A DNA stretch of 51,807 nt from Symbiodinium natans (GCA_905221605.1 CAJNDS010002096.1:625001-676807); one strand, 5' to 3'. Shown: positions 10,615 to 21,366, counted from the first letter of the stretch. The notes: generated from the sequence alone by a model not told the origin. Numbers and translations: made by a program.

Positions 10615-11876
10615 CTACCATGGCTCCAGCTTCCGGGCCTTCTTGCTGAAACGGCCTAGCTTGGGGACCCTCGTCCTCTTTCTCTGGCCAAGCTCTTCAT
10701 AGTAGCTCCCAGCATGCTCCAAGAGCTCCCTCAGGATTTTCCACTTTAGCTCTTCCCCTTCAGCTCAATTCTGAACTAGGGGTCGAAGCTAGCAAAGTTC
10801 TCATTTGTGAGATCATCTGCTAGTTGATTCATGTCCCTACGGATCCACTGTAGCTGAAGCTCACAGTTCTTTGCAGCTAGCTCCTCGGCTAGCTCCATCA
10901 AGATCAGCATGGATGGGAACTTGGTCGTCATGGCCTTGCGTAGCAGAGCTTCATTCGACTTGTTGTCCGTGTAGCCTCTCAGTGCTACTCTCGAAGCTTT
11001 TCTAGCTTCCCCTTCTGGGACCCAGAGCTTCACGGCCACCAGGGTCCCCAGCAGCTCCAGGGCGGCGATCACCTTGTTGGGGTCCTTCTTCGCAAATGCC
11101 CAGGGAGCCCACTTTCTAGTGACTTGCAGCGAGAACCAAGGACCTTGGCATCCCGGCACGAGCTCCAAGAACCCCCGATCCAGGCTCTCCCATTCTCCGC
11201 CTTAGCGTCCGTGAAGAAGCTGAGCGTCTGCCTCTCGTAGCACATGGACTCGGGTCCTTCTAGCCTATCCGCAACCACCTCATCAAGACCCTGAGCATCG
11301 TGGGCAAGGTGAGCAGCCCATGCTTGCCTTGGATGGCGGAAGACCATGCGTAGAGAGGTCCTAGGAATGGTCTCTCCCAGTCTAGCGCAATGGCCGCAAA
11401 GCCCTACGCGGCCCTCTCTCACCTGCGCCCGAAGCCAGTCGACTAGCCAGGTCGCTCTCTGCTTTGAGAGCCCCAATTTGTAGCCCACATACTCCGTTTC
11501 CATTCCTAGCCATTCCTCCCGAAACCCCCCTCGCGTCTTGGACCACTTGAAGGGAAAACTAAGGCAGCACATCGGGATGCCCTGCCGGCCCCGCTCCCCT
11601 GTGCCCAGGACCTCAAGGTCGTCCGCGTAGAGGAGGAGGTCCATCGGATCTGACCCCTTTTAGCTCTTCCTCCTCGTTCACCTGGCATCCCATGTAGCCA
11701 TGCTCCGAACTCTGGTGCTTGTAGCGTCGGTGGGCTTTGGAAATGTCTCCGACCACCGAGAAGGCTGTAGCTTTCTTGGAGCGAAGTTCCCGGAGCAGGA
11801 CCTTCTTCTCCCTAGCGCCCGGGCGCGGATCTTGTCCCGGCATCTTATCCGATTGTTGACCCGGACCCCATGGCTC
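10615..11876 (-). pseudogene. Retroelement RT palm and RNase H, C-terminal part
   Basis: Read on the minus strand from 11876, the coding starts SHGVRVNNRIRCRDK, passes through PGAREKKVLLRELRSKKATA and FSVVGDISKAHRRYKH, then breaks near 11645 and resumes with LLLYADDLEVLGTGERGRQG. YADD is the RT catalytic box. The RNase H part holds YTDNKSNEALLRKA and LQLQWIRRDMNQLADDLTNE, comparable to the TDN and WIPRxxNxxAD motifs of DIRS and LTR elements. The last residues are KLEPW and a TAG stop. There is a one-base shift near 11832-11840, a deletion between the GCQV block and YADD, and another shift near 11160. The element is therefore inactive. Confidence 0.8.
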
Positions 11877-12138
11877 GCCTCTGCGTCGGCTCGATTTCAC
11901 ATTGGCAGAGGAATACGGTTGGTCTTGGGTCCCGTTACCCGAAGCTGAAATTTTTGAAAGGTGTTTGAAGATCATTGGCGACCTTAGTTGGCTTCGAGAA
12001 TCTCCCTGCTTCAGTCCCTTTTCTGAAATAAGCTCCCATTTCCGCCAAGGCGAAGAACCGGGCTCGATTCTTTGTCTCCCGTTTGTGTACAGAAGACAGT
12101 CTCTGCTTTGACGGGTATGTACCATTCGACTGCTTCGA

Positions 12139-12650
12139 CGGGAATCCACAGGCGATGGAACATAGGCTTTTGACGAACGCTCACGGTTCAAAGAACCGAT
12201 TTACACAAGCGAATCTTGCCACCCATCACATCGTGCAGAAACGAATTGTTTCGGAGCACAACACGTGTGTCGTACACAGTAACAATTCAAACAGCAGTGC
12301 CGGAGTGTGGTTCCGCTGTTGTGACGGGGAACTGCTGACGCTTAATTTTCGGGCTCAAGACGTCCAGGAAAGAGAGAGGCACTGCTGCGAAATTTTGTCA
12401 GCCCACCCTCCTCTTCCCCATTTGTCAGTTGCCTGCGAGATGCGCTTTCGTACACGATTCACCAGATTTTCATGAGCATCACCTGTGGGAATCCACAGTC
12501 GATGGAACATACACTTTTGACGAACACTCACCGTTCGAAGAACCGATTTACGAAAACGAATCTTGCCACCCATCACATCGTGCGTGGCAAAAGATCGCTT
12601 GCAAGCTTAGTGTTCGTACTGCAGAAACGAATTGTTGAAAGCAGACGTGC
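12139..12650. repeat. Local duplication plus dispersed repeat copy 2
   Basis: GGGAATCCACAG followed by GAACATA, TTTTGACGAACRCTCAC, GAACCGATTTAC and CTTGCCACCCATCACATCGT occurs at 12139-12245 and again at 12486-12590; GCAGAAACGAATTGTT ends both copies. Between them, 12250-12385 matches the dispersed repeat at 6341-6485. Confidence 0.8.
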
Positions 12651-12655
12651 ACTGA

Positions 12656-13018
12656 CCATCCCTGCCACACTCGAGCTCGTCTCATGGTGCCGGGGACTTC
12701 ACGTCCCGCTCTCCGGGACATCACTGGAATCGGGACGTTATTGAAGTTATTGTTAGAATTAGACAGCGAGCTTTCAATCTTTCTGGGTGTCAAGCTCAAG
12801 CTCCAGCTTCCCCTACTCCGCGCGATGGTTGGCAAGCTGAAGTTGTGAAAATAAAGTCTGTTACCCAGGTAATGTCCTCCGTGGCCCTCGCGTTCTTTCA
12901 CCTCCATGGATCAGAGCAGAGCTCCTACAAAGTACATCTGGCAGGGGCAGCCCCTGCAGTGCTGTTCGTAGTGGCGAACGTTTCTGGGCGGTTCTACAAC
13001 ACTTTCGTCAGTGCATGA
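12656..13018 (+). other. Open stretch of 120 codons, unidentified
   Basis: One plus-strand frame stays open from the codon after a TGA at 12653 to a TGA at 13016. The second half is hydrophobic (VMSSVALAFFHLHG, then AGAAPAVLFVVANVSGRFYN), reads well with G/C third positions, and is preceded at 12870 by an AG|G acceptor (TTACCCAG|GTAATG). It could be an upstream exon of the MFS gene that follows, supplying a membrane segment, but I recognise no specific match. Confidence 0.3.
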
Positions 13019-13385
13019 TGAGCATGACAAGCTACCCTACGTATATACTTCACCTAGAGGGGTGTCTCTTTATGTAGTTCAGTCAAGTTGAATTGACTGT
13101 GAGTCAGAGCCCAGGTTATCATCTTGGCAATCATTGTTTTCTTTGTGCCACGTTCTCCGGCCTGCGCATGTGACTCCACGCCGACTGAGGGTGAGAAGGA
13201 AGCGTAGTCCCAACAACGGAAGTTCGAAGGAGGGAGGGTTTAGGTTTTAGGGACTTTAGGGACTTTGGTCTTTAGGGTTCGTGACGAGATCTCTGCTTCT
13301 CGGGACACATTTCACCCTTGAAAATTGCATTGCAAAACCCGAATGCATGCTGCCTGTGTAGAGAAAGACTTGTGGCGACAGCCAG

Positions 13386-13728
13386 GACAAAACTCCAACT
13401 TGTGCTCTGAGCTTGGACGAACCCGACCGGCACCTGATCTTCCGCACCGGAGTGATCTACAACTTTGAGCGTTCCTTCTCGGTGGGTGCAATCGAGGTGG
13501 CAACGACCATGATCTCTGAGGCGACGGAAGGTTTTCTAAAAAAAAGGTGTGCCTCTCAACCCTTTTAAGTCGGAGCTCCCTAAACCCTCGTCCTATGAGG
13601 GACGCCCGAGCATCGCTTTCTCTCTAGGCGTGCAAGAAAACCCTCAGGAGGAGTTCGGCTTCTCACCTCTGACCACGGGATGGATCTTTGGCTTCATTGC
13701 GCTGGGCTCAGCCCTGGCAAACATTCTG
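13386..13728 (+). CDS. MFS transporter 1, two adjacent exons around TM7
   Basis: Exon 13386-13530 follows an AG|G acceptor and encodes DEPDRHLIFRTGVIYNFERS and then a membrane segment SVGAIEVATTMISEATE. It ends in phase 1 at a GT donor. Exon 13628-13728 begins at TCTCTCTAG|G in matching phase, encodes QEEFGFSPLTTGWIFGFIAL and GSALANIL, and ends at GTAAGC. The pattern of an amphipathic loop plus 'FGFSPxxTGxIFG' resembles a transmembrane segment of drug:H+ antiporter-like MFS carriers. The protein would sit in a membrane and move a small solute by facilitated or proton-coupled transport; the substrate cannot be inferred. The first half of the gene was not located. Confidence 0.6.
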
Positions 13729-14067
13729 GTAAGCTTCACGCCTGCAAAAATCGATTCGCGCCCCTTGGACTCGGAGCCTGTATGGGTCTTCAAAGATGTG
13801 TTCTGATTTCGATGGTTTTAGTTTTTTAAATGGTTTTTGGATGTTTCCACCCCAAGGGCCCGGAGAAAGAGATACACCCTCCATAAATACTGCTTCTTTT
13901 TCGTACCTACCCATAAAGCTTGCCACGCAGTCTCTTCTTTGGACCCGTAACCGGGTTACTGTATGGTCGCGAGACAGAGGTTGCTACATCCTTCCACTGA
14001 GCTGAGGCAGCTGTGTGATGCTTTGCCAGGCAGCTGTGGGTGTTCTGATGCCCCCTGGCCGGTCCCC

Positions 14068-14149
14068 TCAGAGCCATACAGAGCCATACAGAGCCATACA
14101 GAGCCATACAGAGCCATACAGAGCCATACAGAGCCATACAGAGCCATAA
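14068..14149. repeat. 10-bp tandem repeat AGCCATACAG, about 8 copies
   Basis: Perfect head-to-tail copies inside the presumed intron of MFS transporter 1, followed by CCCAAACCCTA. Confidence 0.93.
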
Positions 14150-14201
14150 CCCAAACCCTATGAGTCCTTGTGCCTTTGAGGACCTTTGAGGCCTGAAGGA
14201 T

Positions 14202-14224
14202 CCTTTAGCTCATTTTGGCTCAAC
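14202..14224 (+). other. Possible relict spliced-leader sequence
   Basis: CCTTTAGCTCATTTTGGCTC and the next bases AA share the 13-mer CATTTTGGCTCAA with the dinoflagellate spliced leader (CCGTAGCCATTTTGGCTCAA and G), and TAGC precedes it with one extra base. A relict leader in DNA would mean that a trans-spliced mRNA was copied back into the genome. No retroposed gene is obvious downstream. Confidence 0.4.
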
Positions 14225-14229
14225 TCAAA

Positions 14230-15750
14230 GACCCTGAAAGGTGAGGGTCACTCCTACAGTATCCTACAGTCCTACAGGTCGCCATTTATATTGAACTGGT
14301 GGCCATGGTGGAGCCTGTACCTGGGCACAGAGAGTCGGTGTGGGCTTCCGTGCTATGGGAAACGGGGAGCATCACGGGTTTGTCTTCTGTCCTGATGTCC
14401 TGGATACAGTACTTCTGAGGGAGGCTGAGAGCAGGTCCTGAAGCGTGGCACTGGATACTTTCTAAAAAAGGCTGAAAGCAGCGATGGAGCACAGAACGCA
14501 TAGGAACATACTAGAGCTACAGAAGCCCCAAAAACACGATAAGAGGTTCTGCCTTCAGTCCGTATGGGGGCACTCGGGGTCCAAGGCTCCTAAGAAGGTC
14601 TCTGACCATAGCCGCAGAGAAGGAGCGGCCAGTATATCTCCTTTGTGTTCGGGATTCGTGCGTCTTGATTGACAGGTAGCCAGCAAACTGCGCGGAAAGA
14701 TCCTCCAAGCTGGGACTGTAAGAGTAAGGCTAACAGGCTAACACAACCACGTCTTATGAGGCTTGGACAGTACAGCCCTTGACGAAGGTACGTGGCAGAT
14801 GTGCTGATATTGACGCTGACCAATGCAGCTAATGGCATTGCTGATGGTCTGGCTATCCTAGCTGCAGGGTCTCACAGCGAAGACGGCGTGTCTCGGCATC
14901 ACGAATAGAGGGAACACTGGTCTAAATACCCCAAACCCGAAAGGCCCTGAACTAAACGGCATCCAGGTACACAGAACGACTGCCTTGTCAGCCCTTGTCA
15001 CCAGCCACTGACCAAGGTATCCCGGCAGGCGTACATCAACCAGAAGATGCCTGGCATATGTTTAGAGTTTTGGGTTTGGTGTTTAGGGCACAAAAAAAAG
15101 ATGCGTTGAATTTCGAGCTTTCGTTTCTTTTCGTGGATTTTGTTTTGGGAGTGGGGGATAGGGGGTGGGTTTCGGAGAGGGGGGGATGGGGGGGAGGGCC
15201 AAGAAAGGCCCGTGTGAGGGGGATAGCGGATAGCATGGCCAGAACATGGACCCCAGAGAACTTCCTCTGCCCTCATATGGTTTTCCCGTTTTTTCGACTG
15301 AATATACTTTGCATATATGCCTACTATGTTACTAAGAGTTCTTGTGGTAGGTTCTCAGCTTGAAACTCACGGGAACCAAGTGGGCAGTCCACGCGGAGCC
15401 GGGTCCCAGGATGTCACCCTGCATCGTGAAATATCATGAATTTGCTCTTCTGAGGCGCTTAGAGCATGACTTGGGGATCTTGGATGGCCTGTAGACTCGC
15501 ACACGATCACTTCCCTCCATATCGCTTGCAACGTTGACCACACGTCCTTTCCTTCATATGAAGCATGGCCCTTATCTAGGCAAAGCTTGGAAGATACAAG
15601 AGACATCGCGAGGTACCCAAGGATGCCCTTCCCAGGGCACATCGCTGTGATGGACACACGTGAATATCATAGTCAAAATCACGTTCGAGGTCAGCACAGT
15701 GACTGGAAGCGTTCACAGTGAGAACACGGAGTCTTCACTTCGTGTTTGCT
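14230..15750. other. Presumed intronic sequence of MFS transporter 1
   Basis: No exon with family similarity found. G-rich runs occur at 15170-15205. Confidence 0.4.
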
Positions 15751-15753
15751 AAG

Positions 15754-15914
15754 GATGATGAGCATGGGCGCATCACGGCTTCTCGCCGCCCCCTTTGCAC
15801 GTGGAACTGTTGACAAACTTGGTCGTAATGGCTATGGCGCGTTGCAGCTCCTCGTGACTCTCATAGGCTTCTACGGCGTTTGGCAGCTGGGCTGTGACTG
15901 GTGCTGGGATCTAG
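15754..15914 (+). CDS. MFS transporter 1, exon around TM8
   Basis: After an AAG|G acceptor the frame starting at ATG 15755 reads MMSMGASRLLAAPFARG, TVDKLGRNGYGAL and QLLVTLIGFYGVWQL before a TGA at 15912. 'AAPFARGTVDKLGR' has the form of the conserved MFS loop (G-R-x-x-D-x-x-G-R) that follows an even-numbered helix, and a hydrophobic helix follows it. The end is not fixed: GC or GA donors are available at 15886-15905. Phase does not join directly to 13728, so a short exon between them is probably missing from this reading. It is shorter than 60 codons, so simple ORF searches miss it. Confidence 0.55.
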
Positions 15915-16696
15915 CTTGAGGAGGTTGAGGGTTCAGAGAGGTCCGTAGGCTACCATTCTCAACCCTTTAGCCGGTGGGAGTAGTGTTAGTATTGTTTCTT
16001 TGTGCTTTGCTTGAAAATGTGGACGAGATGTTCAGAGCCTGACAAGCGAGGAAGATGCACGGCGCCGTGAGAAGGAGACACTGAGCGAACGGCTTGAGTG
16101 CCGTAAGATGCACTTAAGGAATGCCTGTGTCGTGCGCAGAAGTCAGATTCCAGGTCTATCGGGTTTAGCGCCTTAGGGTTTAAGTTTTAGAGGGCACAAA
16201 GTCGTCACCATAATGGCGAGCTGCGAAGGACCAGCACAAGCCTGGAGAGAAAAGGTTGCTGTCTGCTCTACGTGAAGTCTTTTCAGCTGGCTTGTTCATC
16301 TGTTTTCAGCGTCGTTTTCACTAGCGTACGCCTCAGCGAGGACAAAGCTGATCTTGTCAGAACCCAGCATTTGAAGGCTTTATACTCTTTGCAGCGCATA
16401 CACATGGCCTGCATGGCTCAAAGAGGGCTCCGGTCACGGTCTGGAAGTCCGGCCAAGTGGCTGGCCTGCTTGCGCATGGTGCCTTCGGCACGCTTGACAA
16501 TTTCCTCTTTCAACGGGTGGCACACAGTCTTTCAAAACAGTCCCTGCGGCGCAATCGTAGTGCGGCTTCATGCGGGTCCCGAGCTGAGGCGAAGCCCTGT
16601 ACAAGCCCATGCGATGCGTACCCTCGAGTGCTGAAGGGATGGCTTTCACAGGCGGACGTGGCGCATCTCAAACAGAAGCTGGGCTGAGATTGGTGG

Positions 16697-16935
16697 GAAT
16701 AGGCTTGGGTTCTTTGCTCGCTTTCTTCCATCAAAAGATCACAAGGATCTACAAAACGACGGTGGAGGAAGGCTTCACACATCGAGCGGAACGGAACAGG
16801 CCCATCCAGTACTATGATCTTCTCCAGTACAAAAACAGCTGCCATCCACATGATGAGTGTCTGCAAGAGATTATTGAGAAGATCTACGGACAGGCGGCGG
16901 GGTGCAAAACGAAGCCTTTGCCTTTGCTCAGATAA
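16697..16935 (+). other. Candidate exon, possibly MFS-related
   Basis: The frame reads LVGIGLGSLLAFFHQKITRI and YKTTVEEGFTHRAERNRP, continuing as a charged stretch to the TGA at 16933. A short helix followed by a basic loop would suit an MFS carrier, but the match is weak and overlaps a 162-codon open frame on the minus strand (16510-16998). Third-position G+C by hand count is higher on the plus frame (about 63% against 50%), which is why I prefer it. Confidence 0.25.
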
Positions 16936-17988
16936 ACGCCTATGATGTTGGGCTAGATTCGAGGAGATATGAGTTTTGAACAGTTTGGGCCCCTGCATCC
17001 TTTCATGACTGTCATGTAGTCTACATTGAGAGGTTGTGTCGCTGACTCAGGTCGAAAAGGAGTTCGGACCTGGGTTTCTCATCGTGCACGACTTTTGGTC
17101 TTACCGCGCTCCAGGGTCCTTGGGCCCACTTAAAGGGGAACAGCAACACACCGTATAGCCACCATAACCCCAGAACACTTTGCCTCTATCTTCTGCCTTA
17201 GTACGCTTGTCGAGTTCATCTCAGGTTACAGACCAACAGAAGGATCAGATGGTAAGGTTTCTGGCATGGTGAGAACACAGCTACAGGTCGAGCCCGCTAT
17301 TTCCAGGGCGAAGTAATTTCACCACATTGGGCACAGGACCAACAGAGTCCTCTCCACGTCCCATAATTTCGGATAGAAAAAGCCAGCCTGACAATCTGCT
17401 TGAAGCGAGTTGCTTTACGAGAGAGACTCGCCGTGTTCAGGCTCAGGTTTCGGATGCTCTCGGCATTGCCATCCAATTCGCGGTTCGTCTTCTGTCTTAT
17501 GGCTTCCCTGAACACCAACTCTCCAGGACATCTTCAAACCATCTCTAAAGTCTAGCTGCGCCCCGCTCCCTTCGAATGCCCTACATAAACCGGATTTCCC
17601 ATTTCAACCCAATGTCAGCCTTCGATGTAAACCCTCTCTGAGTCTGTTACAGGTCCTAAACCCCGAACCCAGGCTAAATCCGCAAATCCTTAAACCCCTC
17701 GAAAACCCTTGGTCTGGGTCCCCCAGGTCCTTCCCTGCGCCCGTGATGCACACAGACCCCGCCTTCTGGATGACAGGCCGAACAGATGGTTTCAACCTCT
17801 GGCGCCTTGGGAGCTATACAGGATTTGGGGGCATCTGGGGCATGAGGTTTTCCGGGTTTAGGGTGGGCGGTTTTGGGTGCACTGCACACAACCACTAAAC
17901 ACCCAAAAACCTTAAAGGCCTTGAAGTCGAAACAGAATGACCTTCAGACACTCAGAGTGATCAGAGGTTCCTGCTGGATCACAAAGAC

Positions 17989-18423
17989 ATGGCCTACGGC
18001 ATTGACGTGCTCACCAAGGAAGACAATGAGGACTTCTACTCCTGCCCTGCGCTTGGCCTACCTCACGCGCCTCCCTTTCTATTTGCGGGTAAGTTAGAGA
18101 GCAAGGCAAACACCACAGACACCACAGACACCTGCAAAGCCTCCACTGCGTTCATTCATCGAATTCCTTTGCGGAAGTGGCCGGTACTTTTCGAGTGGCA
18201 GAACGATGTGGCCAATGCTCTGGGAACACTTTGCTGCGCAGCCTCAACGTGGTGGCTGCAGAAGGCGATAAATCTTGGCAAGACCCTACAAGATTGGTGG
18301 CCTTCTTGGGCCTTTCGTGGATTCTTGCTGACCTTTGGATGGCTGGGCAGTCTCTACCCCCTGCCACCTGTTACACTCAAAGCTCGGCGGTTCGAGCTGC
18401 AGATAGGTGCGCGATGTCCCTAA
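17989..18423 (+). other. Open frame of 144 codons, unidentified
   Basis: Starts at an ATG and reads MAYGIDVLTKEDNEDFYS, then PALGLPHAPPFLFAG where a GTAAG donor-like site occurs at 18090. It later includes a Trp-rich hydrophobic stretch (WWPSWAFRGFLLTFGWLGSL). An alternative frame through 18270-18355 also gives a membrane-like segment. Its length makes it unlikely to be pure chance, and it lies in line with the MFS 1 exons, but I could not assign it. Confidence 0.3.
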
Positions 18424-19582
18424 ACCCTGAACTTTCCTACGCTCTAAATGTAGCTCCTCCCAAGCGCCCTCAGATGGAACTCGCCGAACTCCTGAAGAGA
18501 TCGTAAATATATACCCTATATGAGCTGAGAATACACGCTAACATGTGCTGCAGTAGGGGGGGGGGGTGGCTCTTAGTATAAGACAGGAAGCTCCTGGCAT
18601 TATAGTGACTTTAGAGACAACAAAGACTAGTCTACGACTACGCTCCGGCACCAGGTGATGCGGCCGTCATTCGCCAGGATGAACTCCATGCTTCCGACAA
18701 GGACAGCCGCCACAACGTGTAACAGTTGAGAATCTTCTTCCACGGTAAGCATGTTCTGCTCAGGAGCCATTGAAGGAAGGTCAGTTTCGCTTGGCCATCG
18801 GTTTCAAGTTCATGCGCCAGGCCCCTGTGAGGCAGTACCTTGTGACTTGGCCGTTGTGTGATATCACCACTATCACCAGCACTGAGACTGCAGCAGAGCA
18901 CCGTTCTAGCACTTATCACGCAACTGGAGGGCCATTTCTGGTTGTTGCATGCTTGGCTTTGCGAGCCCGAAGGCGAGTTGAATCAGGATTGATCGCTAAA
19001 TCGCATAGTTCTGAGGAGTGAAGTCTTGTGTAAGGTGAATGGCCCATCAGCCACGCGTCGCCGCATCCATCGGGATTTGAAGCTTCCTTTGGGGACTTTG
19101 CTCCCGAGCTGTTAGAAACTTTCTCATTGAGGTTGTACTTTTAGTTGTACTTGTTTTTTGTTTAAGGAGCCGCTTTGCAAGTTCCCTTTTCCACCACACT
19201 ACGAATGCTCGTGTATTCTCCCTGTATTTCGAAGTGGAAGGTGTTTTGTCAGGTGCACTGGGAGCGCCCTGAAGTAGGTATCATGCTGCAGGCTGAACGA
19301 CCCTTACCGGCAATCAACCCTCGACCTGGCTGAGGACGGAGCACACAGGCTTTTACAGACACAGGTAGCCAAGAAGGTGTTTTCGGTTTCTTGGCGAGCT
19401 GGTTCCGACAGGACTGTAGCCTTAAGGGAAGTGGAAACCTGTTGTAGATCCCCACTGTTCTTCGGCTCCCAAGAGAAGCACAATCCGGGAAAGTCAAACT
19501 GCAGGAAGCTCAATGGAAGGCCCCTTGGGGTTAAGGGTGCAAAAGGCTTACCAGGGTGCCCGCACCACAGAGTCCCCCAGAG

Positions 19583-19696
19583 GACGCGGGCGTGCTCACC
19601 CGCACGGTCGCCAAGGCCATGAGCGGATTCGCCACTGCTGGCCGCTTCGTTGCCCCAGAGAAGGGTTCCAAGGCGAAGGGTACGCGCCTTAGCTAG
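19583..19696 (+). CDS. Candidate terminal exon of MFS transporter 1
   Basis: After CCCCCAGAG|G the frame reads DAGVLTRTVAKAMSGFATAG and RFVAPEKGSKAKG, and stops at TAG (19694-19696). Third positions are strongly G/C-biased compared with its surroundings. A Gly/Ala-rich helix with 'AGRFVAP' followed by a Lys-rich tail would suit the TM11 end and cytoplasmic tail of an MFS carrier. The linking exons are not identified, so membership in the same gene is inferred from order and strand. Confidence 0.4.
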   Translation, partial: DAGVLTRTVAKAMSGFATAGRFVAPEKGSKAKGTRLS

Positions 19697-20180
19697 TTAT
19701 CCACATTTATACACCAGTGCCTAGTAAGGACCCCAATCTAAAAAAACATAACAAGCGTGGTGAAGGGTGGCTTAGGGCTTGAAGTCCTTCAAAATAGCTT
19801 TCAACAGCTGTCGGCGTCCCATCCTGGCTGGTGCAAGTGAGCCGAAGACGTGCCGCTTGCGTGATGCAGCAGTACATGTTGGTCCTGTAAAAGCAGAGGG
19901 CAGGTTCCGACAGTTGAAAAAAAAAGAAAACAGAGCTGTTCAGCTGTTCCGGCTGTTCCCTGGAAATGCTTCACTTGTTCGTCCCAGTTCGTCATTCCTG
20001 GCTCAAGGCCACATCGGCAGATTCTGAGGGTCTGAGGGTGGTCCTGCTAGTTGCCATTCTGACTTATTCGTGTTTTATGTGTAGCGCTGCAGTCTATGTC
20101 TCGGCCAAAGCAGATGTACGGCATGACTCTCTGCTGTTCTCATCTAGCCCTGCCGGCTTCTCCGCAAGCATCCGCAAGCC

Positions 20181-20378
20181 ATGATCAGCCTCTGCATGCG
20201 TCGAGCATGCTTGCTGTCCGTGCCCTTCCTGAGCGGTTTAGCTGCCGCAAAGCTTGTGGCAAGTCTCAATGAGTTACTCGGAGGGTTCGTTGAATCAATG
20301 CCGCCTTTTTTCAGCAGGGATGGGAAGACGCGGCCTCGGCACACACACGCACGTGCAGGTATCCTGTCATCTCTGTGA
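20181..20378 (+). CDS. Possible signal-peptide exon of the arylsulfatase
   Basis: ATG at 20181 begins MISLCMRRACLLSVPFLSGL and continues AAAKL: two arginines, a hydrophobic core and an Ala-x-Ala cleavage context, i.e. a good secretory signal. Sulfatases are secretory-pathway or lysosomal enzymes and need such a signal, and the next recognisable sulfatase exon (21246) has only a few residues before its metal-binding motif. The exon end is not resolved, and the link to the sulfatase is inference from order. A run-on frame stops at 20376-20378. Confidence 0.35.
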   Translation: MISLCMRRACLLSVPFLSGLAAAKLVASLNELLGGFVESMPPFFSRDGKTRPRHTHARAGILSSL

Positions 20379-20708
20379 GGCACTCACTTTCAATATGTGA
20401 GGTGACTCGACCGCTCAATAAAGGCTTCAAGAGGCTCCAGTTCTGCTTTTGGGAGTACACCAGAAAAGCAAAACATACAACCGAGGAACGAAGAAGGTCA
20501 TGGCTGAGTGCATGTCAGGCAAGAGATGAACTAGTTGGGGCAGGCTTGCTTTGTCCCCTTGCTTCTTGTGGTTGCTACTTCCCTTGGAATTTCGGGTTTA
20601 GCATATGAGCTCGGGATCCTGCCCAGACCCCAAGCAAAAGCTCCGGATCTACTATTGTTGCTACGACGAGCATTAGTACCACCAGCACCACTAGCCCTTG
20701 TACTTCTA

Positions 20709-20840
20709 GGGACACGGGACGAGGGGCGTTACAAAGGAAGTGCAAGACGAAGAAGTGCTGCTGGATCTCCTCCAGCGCAAGCTGGACCTCTCCAAAAAAG
20801 CCCGAGCCTCGAGCAGAGACTCTGGAGTCAGTAGAAAAGG
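20709..20840 (+). other. Candidate exon, charged, unidentified
   Basis: After CTTGTACTTCTAG|G the frame reads GHGTRGVTKEVQDEEVLLDL and LQRKLDLSKKARASS, with a potential amphipathic helix. It may belong to the tail of MFS transporter 1 or to the 5' region of the sulfatase gene. Confidence 0.22.
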
Positions 20841-21245
20841 TTTCGTGCTTGGGGGTCATACGAGTTCAGGCTTGGGGTGGGGTCCAGGGCCATTTTTCGT
20901 TTGAGTTTCATCTTGTTTAGGCCCTAATCTGAACCTGTTATACACAATCCCTTTGAATTAGCAGTTCGCCTGGGATGGCTTTTGAGTAAGGCTTGTATGT
21001 GCCGTGTACACCATACTCAAACTGGTAGTCCCAAAACACTCTTCTGGCTTATACTCGGAATCGAGGGAGGTTTGTTTCAGGCCGCTTCATGCCCCCTTTA
21101 TGGGCACGAGTTAGCGAGGAATCCTTTGACATGTGGATGTAGTCCAGTGGCGACCAGCTTGCACAACAGGAATGACCATCCTTCTGACATTTCGTGCAAT
21201 ACAGCACATATGTCGAAACATATGCAGCAGAAGTCAACATAGCAT

Positions 21246-21326
21246 ATGCAAAGCCACCAGACACCGCACATCCTCATGATCATCGCGGATGACCTGGGCT
21301 GGGCCGACCTAGGCTCACGAAGGACT

Positions 21327-21366
<40 letters not shown>

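Larger units (their letters stand above)
8675..11876. mobile_element. DIRS/PAT-like retroelement, degenerate, with internal inversion
   Basis: The current order is A1 (plus), N-terminal reverse-transcriptase (RT) coding (plus), then an inverted block carrying the rest of RT, RNase H, B1, A2 and B2 on the minus strand. Returning 9696-11876 to its original orientation joins 9695 to 11876 and reads Asp-Gly-Ser-His-Gly-Val in frame across the join, and gives A1, RT-RH, B1, A2, B2. That order is the split-direct-repeat layout known from PAT-like elements of the DIRS order. No tyrosine recombinase, DDE integrase, protease or gag could be seen, and the coding region has frameshifts and a deletion, so the copy is dead. 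The sequence at 9696-9802 would originally have been 3' flank. Confidence 0.75.

Noticed and set aside
12340-12358. Possible third spliced-leader relic (ATTTTCGGGCTCAAG)
   Set aside because: The match is short and has an internal insertion. The homologous repeat copy at 6445 lacks the ATTTT part.
16510-16998. Minus-strand 162-codon frame
   Set aside because: It is longer than its plus-strand rival, but its third-position G+C is lower, it has no recognised domain, and it opposes the direction of neighbouring exons.
17297-17518. Minus-strand frame containing RELDGNAESIRNLSLNTASL
   Set aside because: The composition looks protein-like, but I found no family match or convincing splice context, so it is not listed as a gene.
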